Shown here in pieces: positions 1 through 7,900 of a stretch of 21,861 nt of DNA (the stretch's first letter is position 1; each line of letters begins with the position of its first letter). Made by a program: the position numbers and the translations under genes. The notes under the pieces are model-generated. The model was not told where the DNA came from. It was given only the letters and a program-made list of their open reading frames with translations, and searched no databases. Origin of the DNA: Bacillota bacterium (GTDB taxonomy: Bacteria; Bacillota; Clostridia; Lachnospirales; Lachnospiraceae). The stretch covers positions 1 through 21,861 of the forward strand of contig JAEWHR010000179.1 in NCBI GenBank assembly GCA_023387655.1, given 5' to 3'.

Positions 1-4
1 GTTT

Positions 5-361
5 CTATTCTTTCATCTTCGGACTAAATATCAAGGACGCAATATAACCAAATATAAGAGCAGAAGAAATTCCAACGGCAGACGAAGTAAAGCCACCTTT
101 AAACAATCCAATAAATCCTTCCTTATCCACAGCTTCTTTAATTCCTTTAAATAAAACATTTCCAAAACCAACCAAAGGAACCGAGGCTCCTGCTCCTGCC
201 CATTCAGTAAACGGTTGATAAACACCGATTGCTCCGAGGAATGCTCCAAGACATACTAATATGACCATAATACGCCCTGGCATCAATTTCGTATTATCCA
301 TTACGATTTGAACAACTGCACAGATTGCACCGCCAACTAAAAATGAAATTAAATAATCCAT
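5..361 (-). CDS. spoVAE: Stage V sporulation protein AE (SpoVAE)
   Basis: A 118-residue, very hydrophobic protein that is last of three spoVA genes here. It belongs to the SpoVA channel, which moves Ca-dipicolinic acid across the inner forespore membrane during sporulation and releases it in germination. Membrane segments are visible at about residues 4-22, 30-48 and 92-112. The middle segment carries the GAGASVPLVGFG motif (about 56-67), which is matched in SpoVAC by a similar AGAGSVVPITGFAN stretch, as expected for this paired family. The ATG start is preceded by AAAGGAGAATAC, and only 12 bases separate it from the spoVAD stop, so it is co-transcribed with spoVAD. No terminator is visible before the left edge. 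Confidence 0.95.
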   Translation of the reverse strand: MDYLISFLVGGAICAVVQIVMDNTKLMPGRIMVILVCLGAFLGAIGVYQPFTEWAGAGASVPLVGFGNVLFKGIKEAVDKEGFIGLFKGGFTSSAVGISSALIFGYIASLIFSPKMKE

Positions 362-373
362 GTATTCTCCTTT

Positions 374-1441
374 CTAGCAAGATTCCAACATAACAGCATG
401 GGCGATTCCAGGAACACTCTGTCCCTCGTTGTAACTTACCGTAGAAAGAAGTGCACCAGTTGGTACAAATAATACTCTGTTCCAATCTCGTTTCCTTAAC
501 TTTTGTAATATATATCCCGTTAAAGTAATCGCACTACAACCGCAACCACTACCACCAGCGTGAGTATCCTGAGCTTCAGAATCAAAGATTTCAATTCCAC
601 AATCCATATGATTACTACTTATGTCATATCCTTTTTGCTTTAATAAATCTATCAAGATATCCTTACCAACCGCTCCTAGATCTCCAGTAATAATACGATC
701 ATAATAGTCTGGCTGTATCTTAAAATCTGTTAAATTCTGCGCTATGGTTTCACAAGCTGCTGGTGCCATACAAGCCCCCATGTTTAAGGAATCTTTTAAT
801 CCATAATCAACGATTTTTCCTATAGTAACCCCTTTTACTTTTATCATAACTGGGGAAAATTGCTTTGCGAATTCACTGTCTTTCTCTGGTTCATGACCTA
901 AGATTACGGCACCACTCCCCGTTACTGTCCATGTTGCTGCTTTTGGTCTTTGACTTCCATAAGCAAGGGGAAATCTAAATTGTTTTTCAGCTCCAGCAAA
1001 ATGGCTTGATGTGATTGCTAGCGTCCTGTCTGCAAATCCACCATCAATGATCATAGAGGCAACTACGATAGACTCTCCCATTGTTGAGCATGCCCCATAA
1101 ACGCCAAGAAGCGGTATTTCAAAATTTTCAATACCAAAACTGGTAGCAATTAACTGGCCTAGCAAGTCACCACCAACTAAGTAGCGTATATCTGTTTTTT
1201 TTAGTCCTGCGTTGTGTATTGCGACATCGACTGCCATTCCTAACATTTTACTTTCTGCTTCTTCCCATGTTTTTTGCCCGAACATAGGATCTTCTTCAAC
1301 AACATTAAAAAATGCACCTAATGGCCCCTCACCCTCTTTTTTCCCTGCAATAGAAGCACATCCAATAATAGCAGGTGGGTTTGTAAATTGTATACTTTGC
1401 TTACCAACCATCTTTGATTGTTTGGCTGACATTTGAGTCAT
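374..1441 (-). CDS. spoVAD: Stage V sporulation protein AD (SpoVAD)
   Basis: Soluble SpoVA subunit of 355 residues with a thiolase/ketoacyl-synthase-like fold. In Bacillus it binds dipicolinic acid and sits on the forespore side of the SpoVA channel. Sequence marks are IQFTNPPAIIGCASIAGKKE near the N-terminus, a GACSTMGES stretch where thiolase-fold enzymes keep their nucleophile, and a glycine-rich HAGGSGCGCSA segment near the C-terminus. The frame is open upstream to a TTG at 1516, but that would overlap spoVAC by 49 bases and add residues atypical of the family. The ATG at 1441 has GAAGGGA a few bases upstream and is preferred. The order spoVAC-AD-AE is the usual minimal clostridial arrangement. 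Confidence 0.95.
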   Translation of the reverse strand: MTQMSAKQSKMVGKQSIQFTNPPAIIGCASIAGKKEGEGPLGAFFNVVEEDPMFGQKTWEEAESKMLGMAVDVAIHNAGLKKTDIRYLVGGDLLGQLIATSFGIENFEIPLLGVYGACSTMGESIVVASMIIDGGFADRTLAITSSHFAGAEKQFRFPLAYGSQRPKAATWTVTGSGAVILGHEPEKDSEFAKQFSPVMIKVKGVTIGKIVDYGLKDSLNMGACMAPAACETIAQNLTDFKIQPDYYDRIITGDLGAVGKDILIDLLKQKGYDISSNHMDCGIEIFDSEAQDTHAGGSGCGCSAITLTGYILQKLRKRDWNRVLFVPTGALLSTVSYNEGQSVPGIAHAVMLESC

Positions 1442-1467
1442 AAGCTGTCCCTTCTTTCTATCCCTTT

Positions 1468-1971
1468 TTATTTCTGAAACAATGTAAAGATATAGTATAC
1501 TACTCCCAATAACCAAGAAGAGAAGATACCATATAGGATTACAGGGCCAGCAATCGTAAATATCTTACATCCTATACCAAATACCTGACCTTCTTTCTTA
1601 AACTCGATGGCAGGTGCAGCCACGGAATTAGCAAATCCAGTAATCGGAACCACACTACCAGCACCAGCAAATTTTGCAATTTTTTGATACCAGTTAAAAC
1701 CGGTAAAAATAATCGATAGTAATACTAGCGACATTGTAGTATAAGCTCCAGCTAAGTCTTTTTCAGCACCATAAGAGGAGTACAAATTAATGAATCCCTG
1801 ACCAATAACACAGATAATACCACCAGATACAAATGCTTTGCACATATTAGTGAACCAACTATGCTTTGGAGTCACCTGCTTCACATACTTATTATAAAGT
1901 TTGTCACGTTCTTGTTGATTTTTCTCATTCGCAATCTGAGATGCTGAAACTTTATTCTTCTCTTCTGCCAT
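1468..1971 (-). CDS. spoVAC: Stage V sporulation protein AC (SpoVAC)
   Basis: Membrane subunit of the SpoVA dipicolinate channel, 167 residues. A charged N-terminal tail of about 45 residues contains YVKQVTPKHSWF, a typical SpoVAC entry motif. It is followed by hydrophobic segments at roughly 48-65, 80-97, 105-125 and 137-162, and by the AGAGSVVPITGFAN motif shared with SpoVAE. Bacillus SpoVAC acts as a mechanosensitive channel in germination. Two starts are possible: ATG at 1983 lies inside its own Shine-Dalgarno (ATGGAGG), whereas ATG at 1971 sits 5 bases after GGAGG and encodes MAEEKNK. I choose 1971. The stop lies 26 bases before the spoVAD start, so the genes form one operon. Confidence 0.95.
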   Translation of the reverse strand: MAEEKNKVSASQIANEKNQQERDKLYNKYVKQVTPKHSWFTNMCKAFVSGGIICVIGQGFINLYSSYGAEKDLAGAYTTMSLVLLSIIFTGFNWYQKIAKFAGAGSVVPITGFANSVAAPAIEFKKEGQVFGIGCKIFTIAGPVILYGIFSSWLLGVVYYIFTLFQK

Positions 1972-1994
1972 ATTAACCTCCATTCCTGCGCATC

Positions 1995-2132
1995 CTAAAA
2001 CAATTTGTCTATGCAGATAAATGTCCCTTCAAATACCTGCTCTGTATTCTGGGTATAATAACATACACATCCAACAACGATTGCAACCGCAAGTACAATT
2101 AGTGACATAACACATATTTTTTTCGCTTTCAT
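1995..2132 (-). CDS. Small single-pass membrane protein leading the spoVA genes
   Basis: A 45-residue ORF beginning MKAKKICVMS. It has a lysine-rich N-terminus, one hydrophobic segment (about residues 6-26) containing several cysteines and ending in YY, then a polar tail TQNTEQVFEGTF ending in CIDKLF. AGGAGG lies 7 bases before the ATG, one of the best ribosome sites in the window. The stop lies 23 bases before spoVAC, so it looks like the first gene of the spoVA transcript. I do not recognise the family. The position resembles that of Bacillus spoVAA/spoVAB, but there is no visible similarity. A weak sigma-G-like pair (TGAACA, 17 bases, CATCTGG) lies just upstream but is not convincing. Confidence reflects the ribosome site and position, not homology. 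Confidence 0.65.
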   Translation of the reverse strand: MKAKKICVMSLIVLAVAIVVGCVCYYTQNTEQVFEGTFICIDKLF

Positions 2133-2184
2133 TACTATTCCTCCTAACCAGATGTCTAAGCGAATTTATATTGTTCAAGAAAAT

Positions 2185-2269
2185 AGGCTGTTGCAAACCG
2201 CTCAAAAAGGTATAGCAACAGAACAAATTATAGGTTCTATTGTATTCCAATCACGATTTGCAACAGCCT
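2185..2269. repeat. Long imperfect inverted repeat between sigF and the spoVA genes
   Basis: Perfect 13-base outer arms (AGGCTGTTGCAAA at 2185-2197 and its complement at 2257-2269) enclose a second partly paired region (GCAACAGAAC against GTTCTATTGT), so the whole 85 bases can fold into one long hairpin. On the minus strand it lies downstream of sigF and is followed by ATTTTCTTG, so it may slow or end sigF transcription before the spoVA genes. It could instead be a small dispersed palindromic element. The remainder of 2133-2478 is AT-rich with no gene that I can support. Confidence 0.6.
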
Positions 2270-2478
2270 CCTTTTACCAAGTGAACTGTTACTATTATCT
2301 CTTATTCTATTTATAATATGCTGGTAAATAGTTACTTCTTTATTAGTTCATCATAATAAATGAGTTAACTTCTTTACTACTCTTACTTTAAAAAGGTAAT
2401 TCATGAAATTAATATTTTTGAGTTTTTCCTTTACTATCATATAGAACTCATAAGATAAGATCAATTTTTATTCACTAT

Positions 2479-3195
2479 CTAACCTAGCATACGTTCTCTC
2501 ATTGTTCTTAATATTTTTCGTTCTAACCTAGATACCTGAACTTGAGATATTCCAAGCTCCTTTGCAATTTCGGTTTGTGTTTTATCTTTAAAATAACGTA
2601 ATCGAATAATATCTTTTTCTTTTTCTTCAAGTGAATCCATTACTTCTCTTAACGCCATATGATCAATCATTTCCTCACTTGTATCATTGGTTTGTTCAAT
2701 TTTATCAATTAAAAAGATTGCATTACCATCACCTTGATAGATTGTTTTATACAGTGACTCTACCTCAGCCCCTGATTCAAGAGCCATCACGACTTCTTCT
2801 TTTGCTATCTCTAATGCCTCTCCGATTTCCTCAATGGTTGGTTCTCTTCCATTCCTTGATTCTAAGGTTTCCCTCATTAATCGTATCTTTCCAGCAGTCT
2901 CCTTTAGAGATCGACTTACCTTTATCATACCATCATCGCGAAGAAATCTTTTTATTTCTCCTGTTATCATAGGAACTGCATAGGTTGAAAACTTTACCTC
3001 ATAACTTAAATCAAATTTATCAACCGCCTTCATAAGCCCAATGCTACCAATTTGAAATAAATCCTCCGCTTCATGCCCTCGTCCCATAAATCTTCGAACG
3101 ATACTCCATACCAATCCAACATTTTCAGTTACTACACGGTCTCTCGCTGCTTTATCTCCCTGTTTAGACAAACGTATTAAATCCAGTGTGTCCAC
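2479..3195 (-). CDS. sigF: RNA polymerase sporulation sigma factor F
   Basis: Sigma-70 family factor of 238 residues that directs early forespore transcription. Region 2 is clear: AEDLFQIGSIGLMKAVDKFD (core binding) followed by VKFSTYAVPMITGEIKRFLRD (-10 recognition). Region 4 ends in a helix-turn-helix, QTEIAKELGISQVQVSRLERK. SigF and SigG are close relatives; the position directly after spoIIAA and spoIIAB identifies this as SigF. The frame extends to a TTG at 3216, but the GTG at 3195 follows GGGAGG with ideal spacing and gives VDTLDLIRLSK, so I use it. It is last in the spoIIA operon, 35 bases after spoIIAB, and its product is held inactive by SpoIIAB until SpoIIAA is dephosphorylated. 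Confidence 0.96.
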   Translation of the reverse strand: MDTLDLIRLSKQGDKAARDRVVTENVGLVWSIVRRFMGRGHEAEDLFQIGSIGLMKAVDKFDLSYEVKFSTYAVPMITGEIKRFLRDDGMIKVSRSLKETAGKIRLMRETLESRNGREPTIEEIGEALEIAKEEVVMALESGAEVESLYKTIYQGDGNAIFLIDKIEQTNDTSEEMIDHMALREVMDSLEEKEKDIIRLRYFKDKTQTEIAKELGISQVQVSRLERKILRTMRERMLG

Positions 3196-3230
3196 AAATG
3201 ACCTCCCTTCTACCAAAGTGGCAAAAGATT

Positions 3231-3704
3231 TTATGTAGTACCGATTATTTTTTTCATACGGACTGTTGTCCCTTTTGAAACTTCAGAATTTACAATTAAC
3301 TCGTCCATAAAAGCTTCCATAAAGGAAAATCCCATTCCCGAACGTTCTAATTCTGGACGTGATGTGAACAGTGGCTCCATCGCAAGAGAAATATTTTCTA
3401 TTCCCACTCCATGATCCGAGATTTCAATCACTAGTTCATCACCCGTTATGACACAGTGAATTTTTATCTTTCCTTTTTTGTTATCATAACCATGGATAAT
3501 ACAATTGGTTACTGCCTCTGAAACTGCAGTTTTAATATCTGCAATTTCTTCAATTGTAGGATTTAACTGAGCTGTAAAAGCGGCAACCACAGTACGAGCA
3601 AAACTTTCATTCTTTGATATAGCGTCAATTTCGAGTACCATCTCATTATCACATTCCATTGTTATGATATCCCTCTCTTCTTTATTCTGTAATTGTTGAT
3701 CCAT
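3231..3704 (-). CDS. spoIIAB: Anti-sigma F factor / serine kinase SpoIIAB
   Basis: GHKL-type ATPase of 157 residues that binds sigma-F and phosphorylates SpoIIAA. The N box EAVTNCIIHGY is at about 63-73, the G1 box SDHGVGI at about 96-102 and the G2 region ERSGMGFSFME at about 120-130. These are the ATP-binding motifs of the family, and NESFAR near residue 32 is also typical. The upstream ATG at 3719 overlaps the ribosome site; ATG at 3704 lies after GGAGGTGAAAAAA and is chosen. The N-terminus is about 15 residues longer than in Bacillus, so a start at 3659 is possible but has a poorer ribosome site. It lies 49 bases after spoIIAA. Confidence 0.96.
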   Translation of the reverse strand: MDQQLQNKEERDIITMECDNEMVLEIDAISKNESFARTVVAAFTAQLNPTIEEIADIKTAVSEAVTNCIIHGYDNKKGKIKIHCVITGDELVIEISDHGVGIENISLAMEPLFTSRPELERSGMGFSFMEAFMDELIVNSEVSKGTTVRMKKIIGTT

Positions 3705-3753
3705 TTTTTTCACCTCCATAAAAATTATCACAATACTTGTGACATACGGAAAA

Positions 3754-4137
3754 TTACATATCGATTAAAGCTTCCTGCATATCCTGATAACGTCTCATTA
3801 TCTTATATAAACCAGAGAGTTTAAGAATACGATCAATTCGATCAGATACCCCTACAACACCAAGAATATCTCCTCCAACGTGAAGTAATTTTTTATAGCG
3901 CCCCATAATTACACCTATGCCTGAACTGTCCATAAAGGAAACTTTACTGAAATCAAATATAACATTCTTCACATTTTTTTGTTCTATCAGCTTGTCTGCT
4001 TGCTCCCTAATAAAAATGGCACTATGATGATCCAAATCCTCCTTCATATGAATTATGAGAGTAGATTTAAGAATTTCAAAATCTGCACAACCTGCTTTTT
4101 GATAATCCAACCACATAAATTGGTCTTTAGAATCCAT
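3754..4137 (-). CDS. spoIIAA: Anti-anti-sigma F factor SpoIIAA
   Basis: STAS-domain protein of 127 residues. Unphosphorylated SpoIIAA displaces sigma-F from SpoIIAB, and SpoIIE reactivates it by dephosphorylation. The phosphorylation loop FMDSSGIGVIMGRYK is intact, with the likely phosphoserine at residue 72 (the second serine of DSSG, equivalent to Bacillus Ser58). EDLDHHSA marks the first strand-helix junction. The N-terminus is about 15 residues longer than in Bacillus. The start has AAAGGAAAG about 7 bases upstream. It is first gene of the operon. A GAAT-containing AT-rich stretch upstream could be part of a sigma-H promoter, but I could not match a -35 at the right spacing. Confidence 0.96.
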   Translation of the reverse strand: MDSKDQFMWLDYQKAGCADFEILKSTLIIHMKEDLDHHSAIFIREQADKLIEQKNVKNVIFDFSKVSFMDSSGIGVIMGRYKKLLHVGGDILGVVGVSDRIDRILKLSGLYKIMRRYQDMQEALIDM

Positions 4138-4205
4138 ACATAAAATCTTTCCTTTCTCTATATTTTAAATTCTTACTGTTAATTTTTTACATATGCTACT
4201 CAGAA

Positions 4206-4237
4206 AAAAAGACACTCCTTGCTAGAAATGTCTTTTT
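4206..4237 (-). terminator. Rho-independent terminator after the TPR gene
   Basis: A 9-bp stem (AAAAAGACA / TGTCTTTTT) with a 14-base loop. On the minus strand it is followed by a run of T, ending transcription of the zinc-ribbon/TPR gene about 50 bases past its stop and separating it from the spoIIA operon. Confidence 0.75.
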
Positions 4238-4285
4238 ATCTTTTATCTGTATGCAACGTAAACAATGTTGCCAATCGTTTCTTTC

Positions 4286-5695
4286 TTATTCTAACTTACT
4301 CAAACGGTCTTTTGCATACTTCACTAAGGTAGAGTTTGGAAAATCCTTTATGAGCTGATTATAATACGTTTTTGCATCCTCATACTGCTCTAATTCTTGA
4401 TATGTCTTTCCTAAATAATAAAGGGTAGAATCATCTGGGTCACCCATAGAATAAGACAATGTTAACATAGATAACGCTTTCTCGTAGTCTTTGTTATCAA
4501 ATGCTGTTCTTCCCTGCTGTTTTGCTTCTTTGGAAGCAATTGGAGCTATCTCTTGATATATCATCTCATATAACTTAACAGCATCTTGATTCTCAAGTTT
4601 TTCTTTCTCAACTTTTGATAATAAGTCAGCAACCTCAAGAGAGTTTTCTGGCGTTAAACTATTGGTGGATTCCAGTTCAATATAACGATATACTGCACTT
4701 AAAATACTATCGTACATATTTTTATCGTATTCTGGAATCTCAATACTATCTATTTCCTTCTGCTTTTCTGCAAGTTTTGCTTTTAAGTCTTCGACTTCCT
4801 TTTCACTAGAGGTAAGTTTGGTACGATACACTAAAAGCTCGCTATCAAAATCACGTTGCTTCTGCATATATTCATGCTGTGCATTTTTCTTTACTGTTGG
4901 TACAATTAAGAAAAAAAGTACAGAAACACCAATGATAACACCTAAAATAAGATTGATAAAGAGCCATACATTTGGCTTTTCTTCCTTATAAGATGAGATT
5001 GGAGATATTGGTCTTCCTAATGGTTCAGAATTTATCGCTCCATCGCTCCAGTATGGTGCTGACGTATTCTCTCCTCCGCTTACCAACTGGTTAAGTTCAC
5101 TTAAATAACGTAACGTAGTAGTATTCGCTAAATCTATCTTATTTGCTTTTACTAAGCACCGTCTTGCACGTTCAAATTCATTATGCTTCATATAAAGCAA
5201 TGCTAATAATTGAAGTGCACGAATAAAGTGCGGATTTAAGCTGATTACTTTTTTTAATTGAATAATTGCTAGATCATCGCTACCTTGCTTTGCTGAATCT
5301 AATGCAATATTATATTTTTTGATGGCTTGATTCATCGAATCTAATTTCGTTGGATTCGCCTGCACTGCACCAATATAAACATCGGCATCATTATCTTTTG
5401 CCTGAAAATGTTTACTAATAACCCATTCACTTAGTGCTGCAACTGTCTCTCCCATCTCAAAAAATACAAGTCCAAGTAGATTTCTAGCATTGATATTTCG
5501 CTTATTCATCTCTAGGCTTTTCTTAAGCATGAGTACAGCACCGGTCAAATCTCTAACCTTTGCCTTTTCCAATCCACGATTATAATAAGAATTGGATAAT
5601 CGGTCAGCTTTTCTTGCTATCGTTAGATCTTTTCCACAAAATTCACATCTGTTTCTTCGAACTGCGACCACATTGCCGCACTTTGGACAATTCAT
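4286..5695 (-). CDS. Zinc-ribbon and TPR repeat membrane protein
   Basis: A 469-residue protein of unknown specific function. An N-terminal four-cysteine zinc ribbon (Cys3, Cys6, Cys17, Cys20) is followed by TPR-like helical repeats at about 33-100 and 125-205. A polar linker of about 35 residues leads to a single transmembrane segment (about 243-265), a charged coiled coil (about 272-320) and a second set of TPR repeats (about 385-469) in which YLGKTYQELEQYEDAKTYYNQ fits the TPR consensus well. The topology suggests a cytoplasmic zinc-ribbon/TPR half and an extracytoplasmic TPR half joined through the membrane, as in scaffold proteins. The start follows GGGGGG. It ends in its own terminator and sits between a FapA-like gene and spoIIA. 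Confidence 0.85.
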   Translation of the reverse strand: MNCPKCGNVVAVRRNRCEFCGKDLTIARKADRLSNSYYNRGLEKAKVRDLTGAVLMLKKSLEMNKRNINARNLLGLVFFEMGETVAALSEWVISKHFQAKDNDADVYIGAVQANPTKLDSMNQAIKKYNIALDSAKQGSDDLAIIQLKKVISLNPHFIRALQLLALLYMKHNEFERARRCLVKANKIDLANTTTLRYLSELNQLVSGGENTSAPYWSDGAINSEPLGRPISPISSYKEEKPNVWLFINLILGVIIGVSVLFFLIVPTVKKNAQHEYMQKQRDFDSELLVYRTKLTSSEKEVEDLKAKLAEKQKEIDSIEIPEYDKNMYDSILSAVYRYIELESTNSLTPENSLEVADLLSKVEKEKLENQDAVKLYEMIYQEIAPIASKEAKQQGRTAFDNKDYEKALSMLTLSYSMGDPDDSTLYYLGKTYQELEQYEDAKTYYNQLIKDFPNSTLVKYAKDRLSKLE

Positions 5696-5784
5696 CGTAT
5701 TCCCCCCATGGTCCGCTTCTTTGCTGACTTGCTCTTTTCTTTGCTTGTCCAGCTTGTGACTAAGGTCACGTTGTACAAACTTCT

Positions 5785-5922
5785 CTATCCCTTCTTTTCA
5801 TTCAGAATAGATTCCATCATGTCTGTGATATCCGTCAAGTCATTATTAAAAATTGCTTCTTCTGCTTGATCTACTTCCAGACTAGGTTGAAATTTCGCTA
5901 TTTCTTCATCAAAATTAATCAT
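5785..5922 (-). CDS. Small acidic protein upstream of the TPR gene
   Basis: A 45-residue acidic ORF beginning MINFDEEIAKFQPSLEVDQA and ending in NEKKG, with AGAGG 5 bases before the ATG and a good sigma-A promoter about 70 bases upstream. It has no signal peptide or membrane segment and looks helical. I do not recognise it. The -1 frame stays open from the end of this ORF to the TPR gene ATG at 5695 (33 codons, rich in Lys, Glu and Gln), so it may once have been longer, or be part of a frameshifted gene. As read, it is a separate small gene in the TPR operon. Confidence 0.55.
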   Translation of the reverse strand: MINFDEEIAKFQPSLEVDQAEEAIFNNDLTDITDMMESILNEKKG

Positions 5923-5989
5923 AGAATACCTCTTTTCAACAGAACATTGACTTTCCTTCTATTACATACAATTTCTGCATTATAGTACT

Positions 5990-6018
5990 ATCATACAGAG
6001 AAGACCACGAAAAATCAA
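5990..6018 (-). promoter_or_regulatory. Sigma-A promoter for the small acidic ORF and TPR gene
   Basis: On the minus strand TTGATT (6013-6018) and TATGAT (5990-5995) are separated by exactly 17 bases. A second TATAAT at 5979-5984 lies slightly downstream without a matched -35. Transcription would begin about 60 bases before the 45-residue ORF. The rest of 5923-6237 holds no gene that I can support. Confidence 0.6.
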
Positions 6019-6237
6019 GTAGTTCGTGTGAAAAATCACATTCAATTTTCACACTTTCTTATTCATGACAGAGAAAAATACACAAAGCGTACTTTTTCTA
6101 TTTTATTGCAGTATCAGAGCTGATTGCGGATGTGATATACAAGGGGGGATATGGAAAAATAAGGACTTTTTCTTTATTATAGTATACCTGTCCATGATTG
6201 CAATCTATTTTCATCGCAAAAAACTACAGCAATCGTT

Positions 6238-7641
6238 TTACGTTAACGGTATCATCTCAATCTCATCACCGTTTCTATGAAAATATGACGCAACAATTTC
6301 CTCTTTAATCTCCATAGATAACCCATTAATAGCAAGTTGGCATCCTGGATATATTAACTTCTTAACAACGATACTTGCTCTTTTGCTGTTCTTTATAAAT
6401 TCCATTAAGTCACTCCACTCATCTACCTTCTCCGCAATTTCTGAATTTATGTTGATTTTCGTCCTTATTAATCTTAATTTCTGTTCTCGAAGCGGACTAA
6501 CACTATCTGGTATCTCTCGCTCAGTTATCATTGAGATAGCAGCTTCTACTTGTGAAAGACGTTCCTTCAGCTCTTTGATTTGTTTATCTAATCGCAAGAA
6601 CTTTTTATGGAAAGCTCCTCGTACTCCAACTACTAATTCTGTCTTTATGGAAGCGTAATTACCAATGGTGGATGCAGTTATTTTTTTACCTGCATAAGCA
6701 CTTCCACCAAGCAATACCCCTCGCCTACCTGTTACTATAATTTCATTTCCAGCAACCATAGTACAGTTCATAATCGTATTAGCTGTAATATTTTCTTTAG
6801 CCTTCATCTCTACATGTTCAAAAAATCTCCCTGAGATAGAGCCTCCGCATGTGATGCTACCTTTCCCTGCGCCCTGCATTCCACTTTCTAAAATAACATC
6901 TCGTCCCGCCTTTAAAATAGCACCTTCTACATGCCCTCGCACAATAATACTCCCTTCTGATTCCACAACCTTACCAGAAGAAATATTGCCATATATCATC
7001 AAATCTCCCTTAAAATGAATATCTCCTTGTATATAATCAATATCATCTTTAATCTCTAAGACATTACTAATTATTATACGTTCTCCTGACATCTCAATTT
7101 TACCTGTAATCAGTGCAATATAAATAAGGCGATCTTCTGATAATTTAAACCCTTTTCCTTTTAGCGGTGGAAGATCTCTCGCTATCTTAGCCTTTCTGAT
7201 ACGTCCACATACATCAAGACCGTTAGTACCTTGAATGGCTTTATGATACCTTGCAATAATTTCACCTTGAGAAACTGTAACAATTCTTGTCATTGCATGA
7301 TAATCCACCGAGCCATCTTCCATGATTCTTGGCTTTGTGTCAACACTGGTATCAAAATAATAAACAAAATAGCCATCTTTTCCATCAACTTCTTTCAATC
7401 CTTTTGCTATTAGTATATCCTTTCCATAGCAAGGTTTTTCACAAAGTCTGTTCACTACATCATCGTCAATTCCATAAATAACATGATGAAAACGTAGTAT
7501 CTCATAAATCATTTCTTTTGTATATCGATCATTGCCTATTGGAGCATAAAGAGTAATATATGCTTCCATTTTTTCATTGCGAAGATCCACTTTTGTCTTC
7601 TTAAACATTAATTCTTTGGTTGGTTTTGACCAATCACTCAT
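6238..7641 (-). CDS. FapA family (DUF342) polymer-forming protein
   Basis: A 467-residue cytoplasmic protein of the FapA/DUF342 family. The N-terminal part (about 1-170) carries the typical DGxVDYHAMTR and YHKAIQGTNGLDVCGR segments. The middle (about 185-330) is a series of short beta repeats rich in GDI, GNISSG, EGSIIVRGHVEGA and AGRDVIL, which fold as a right-handed beta-helix. A charged coiled coil follows (about 335-390), and the tail returns to beta structure. Family members are linked to cell-surface or flagellar assembly and membrane association in other bacteria; a specific role here is unknown, and no flagellar gene is nearby. The ATG at 7641 is preceded by GGGGGTG; the upstream TTG at 7656 overlaps that site and is rejected. 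Confidence 0.88.
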   Translation of the reverse strand: MSDWSKPTKELMFKKTKVDLRNEKMEAYITLYAPIGNDRYTKEMIYEILRFHHVIYGIDDDVVNRLCEKPCYGKDILIAKGLKEVDGKDGYFVYYFDTSVDTKPRIMEDGSVDYHAMTRIVTVSQGEIIARYHKAIQGTNGLDVCGRIRKAKIARDLPPLKGKGFKLSEDRLIYIALITGKIEMSGERIIISNVLEIKDDIDYIQGDIHFKGDLMIYGNISSGKVVESEGSIIVRGHVEGAILKAGRDVILESGMQGAGKGSITCGGSISGRFFEHVEMKAKENITANTIMNCTMVAGNEIIVTGRRGVLLGGSAYAGKKITASTIGNYASIKTELVVGVRGAFHKKFLRLDKQIKELKERLSQVEAAISMITEREIPDSVSPLREQKLRLIRTKININSEIAEKVDEWSDLMEFIKNSKRASIVVKKLIYPGCQLAINGLSMEIKEEIVASYFHRNGDEIEMIPLT

Positions 7642-7697
7642 GAATAGCACCCCCAAGTACTTTCATAAAATACAATATAAATATCGGTTAAGATAGA

Positions 7698-7748
7698 AAA
7701 AAGCATCAGAGTTTTTACGAATGTTTCGTAAAAACTCTGATGCTTTTT
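7698..7748. terminator. Strong bidirectional-type terminator hairpin
   Basis: A perfect 24-bp stem with a three-base loop (7722-7724); the arms are 7698-7721 and 7725-7748, and the stem opens and closes with A5/T5 runs. Read on the minus strand it ends in a run of T and lies about 150 bases past the membrane-anchored protein gene, insulating the FapA-like gene from it. The rest of 7642-7900 holds no gene; a small 8-bp hairpin around ACCCTAGC near 7779 is visible. Confidence 0.85.
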
Positions 7749-7900
7749 AGTACTAACTTAAGATTATTTATTCACCCTAGCATAGCTGGGGGTTAATCTG
7801 TTAATATAAAAAAATCATTTATCTTTAGTAAAAACCTATACCGCCTAAACAGCTTTCTAAGCTTTTTGCTTATCTAAGTATCTATGATAGAACTATATCA

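Noticed and set aside
1442..1516. N-terminal extension of SpoVAD from a TTG
   Set aside because: It would overlap spoVAC by 49 bases, and a good start with ribosome site exists at 1441.
2029..2250. 73-codon minus-strand ORF overlapping the inverted repeat
   Set aside because: It runs out of frame over the better-supported 45-residue ORF, through the palindrome, and has no ribosome site.
3196..3216. Upstream TTG start of sigF
   Set aside because: The extension translates the GGGAGG ribosome site used by the GTG at 3195.
4138..4205. Sigma-H promoter for spoIIAA
   Set aside because: A GAAT-like -10 is visible, but no AGGA-type -35 lies at the right spacing.
5696..5800. Programmed -1 frameshift joining the 45-residue ORF to the TPR protein
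   Set aside because: No X-XXY-YYZ slippery heptamer or clear downstream structure is visible, and the TPR gene has its own start and ribosome site.
6065..6280. 71-codon plus-strand ORF
   Set aside because: It overlaps the end of the FapA-like gene, has no ribosome site and shows no recognisable domain.
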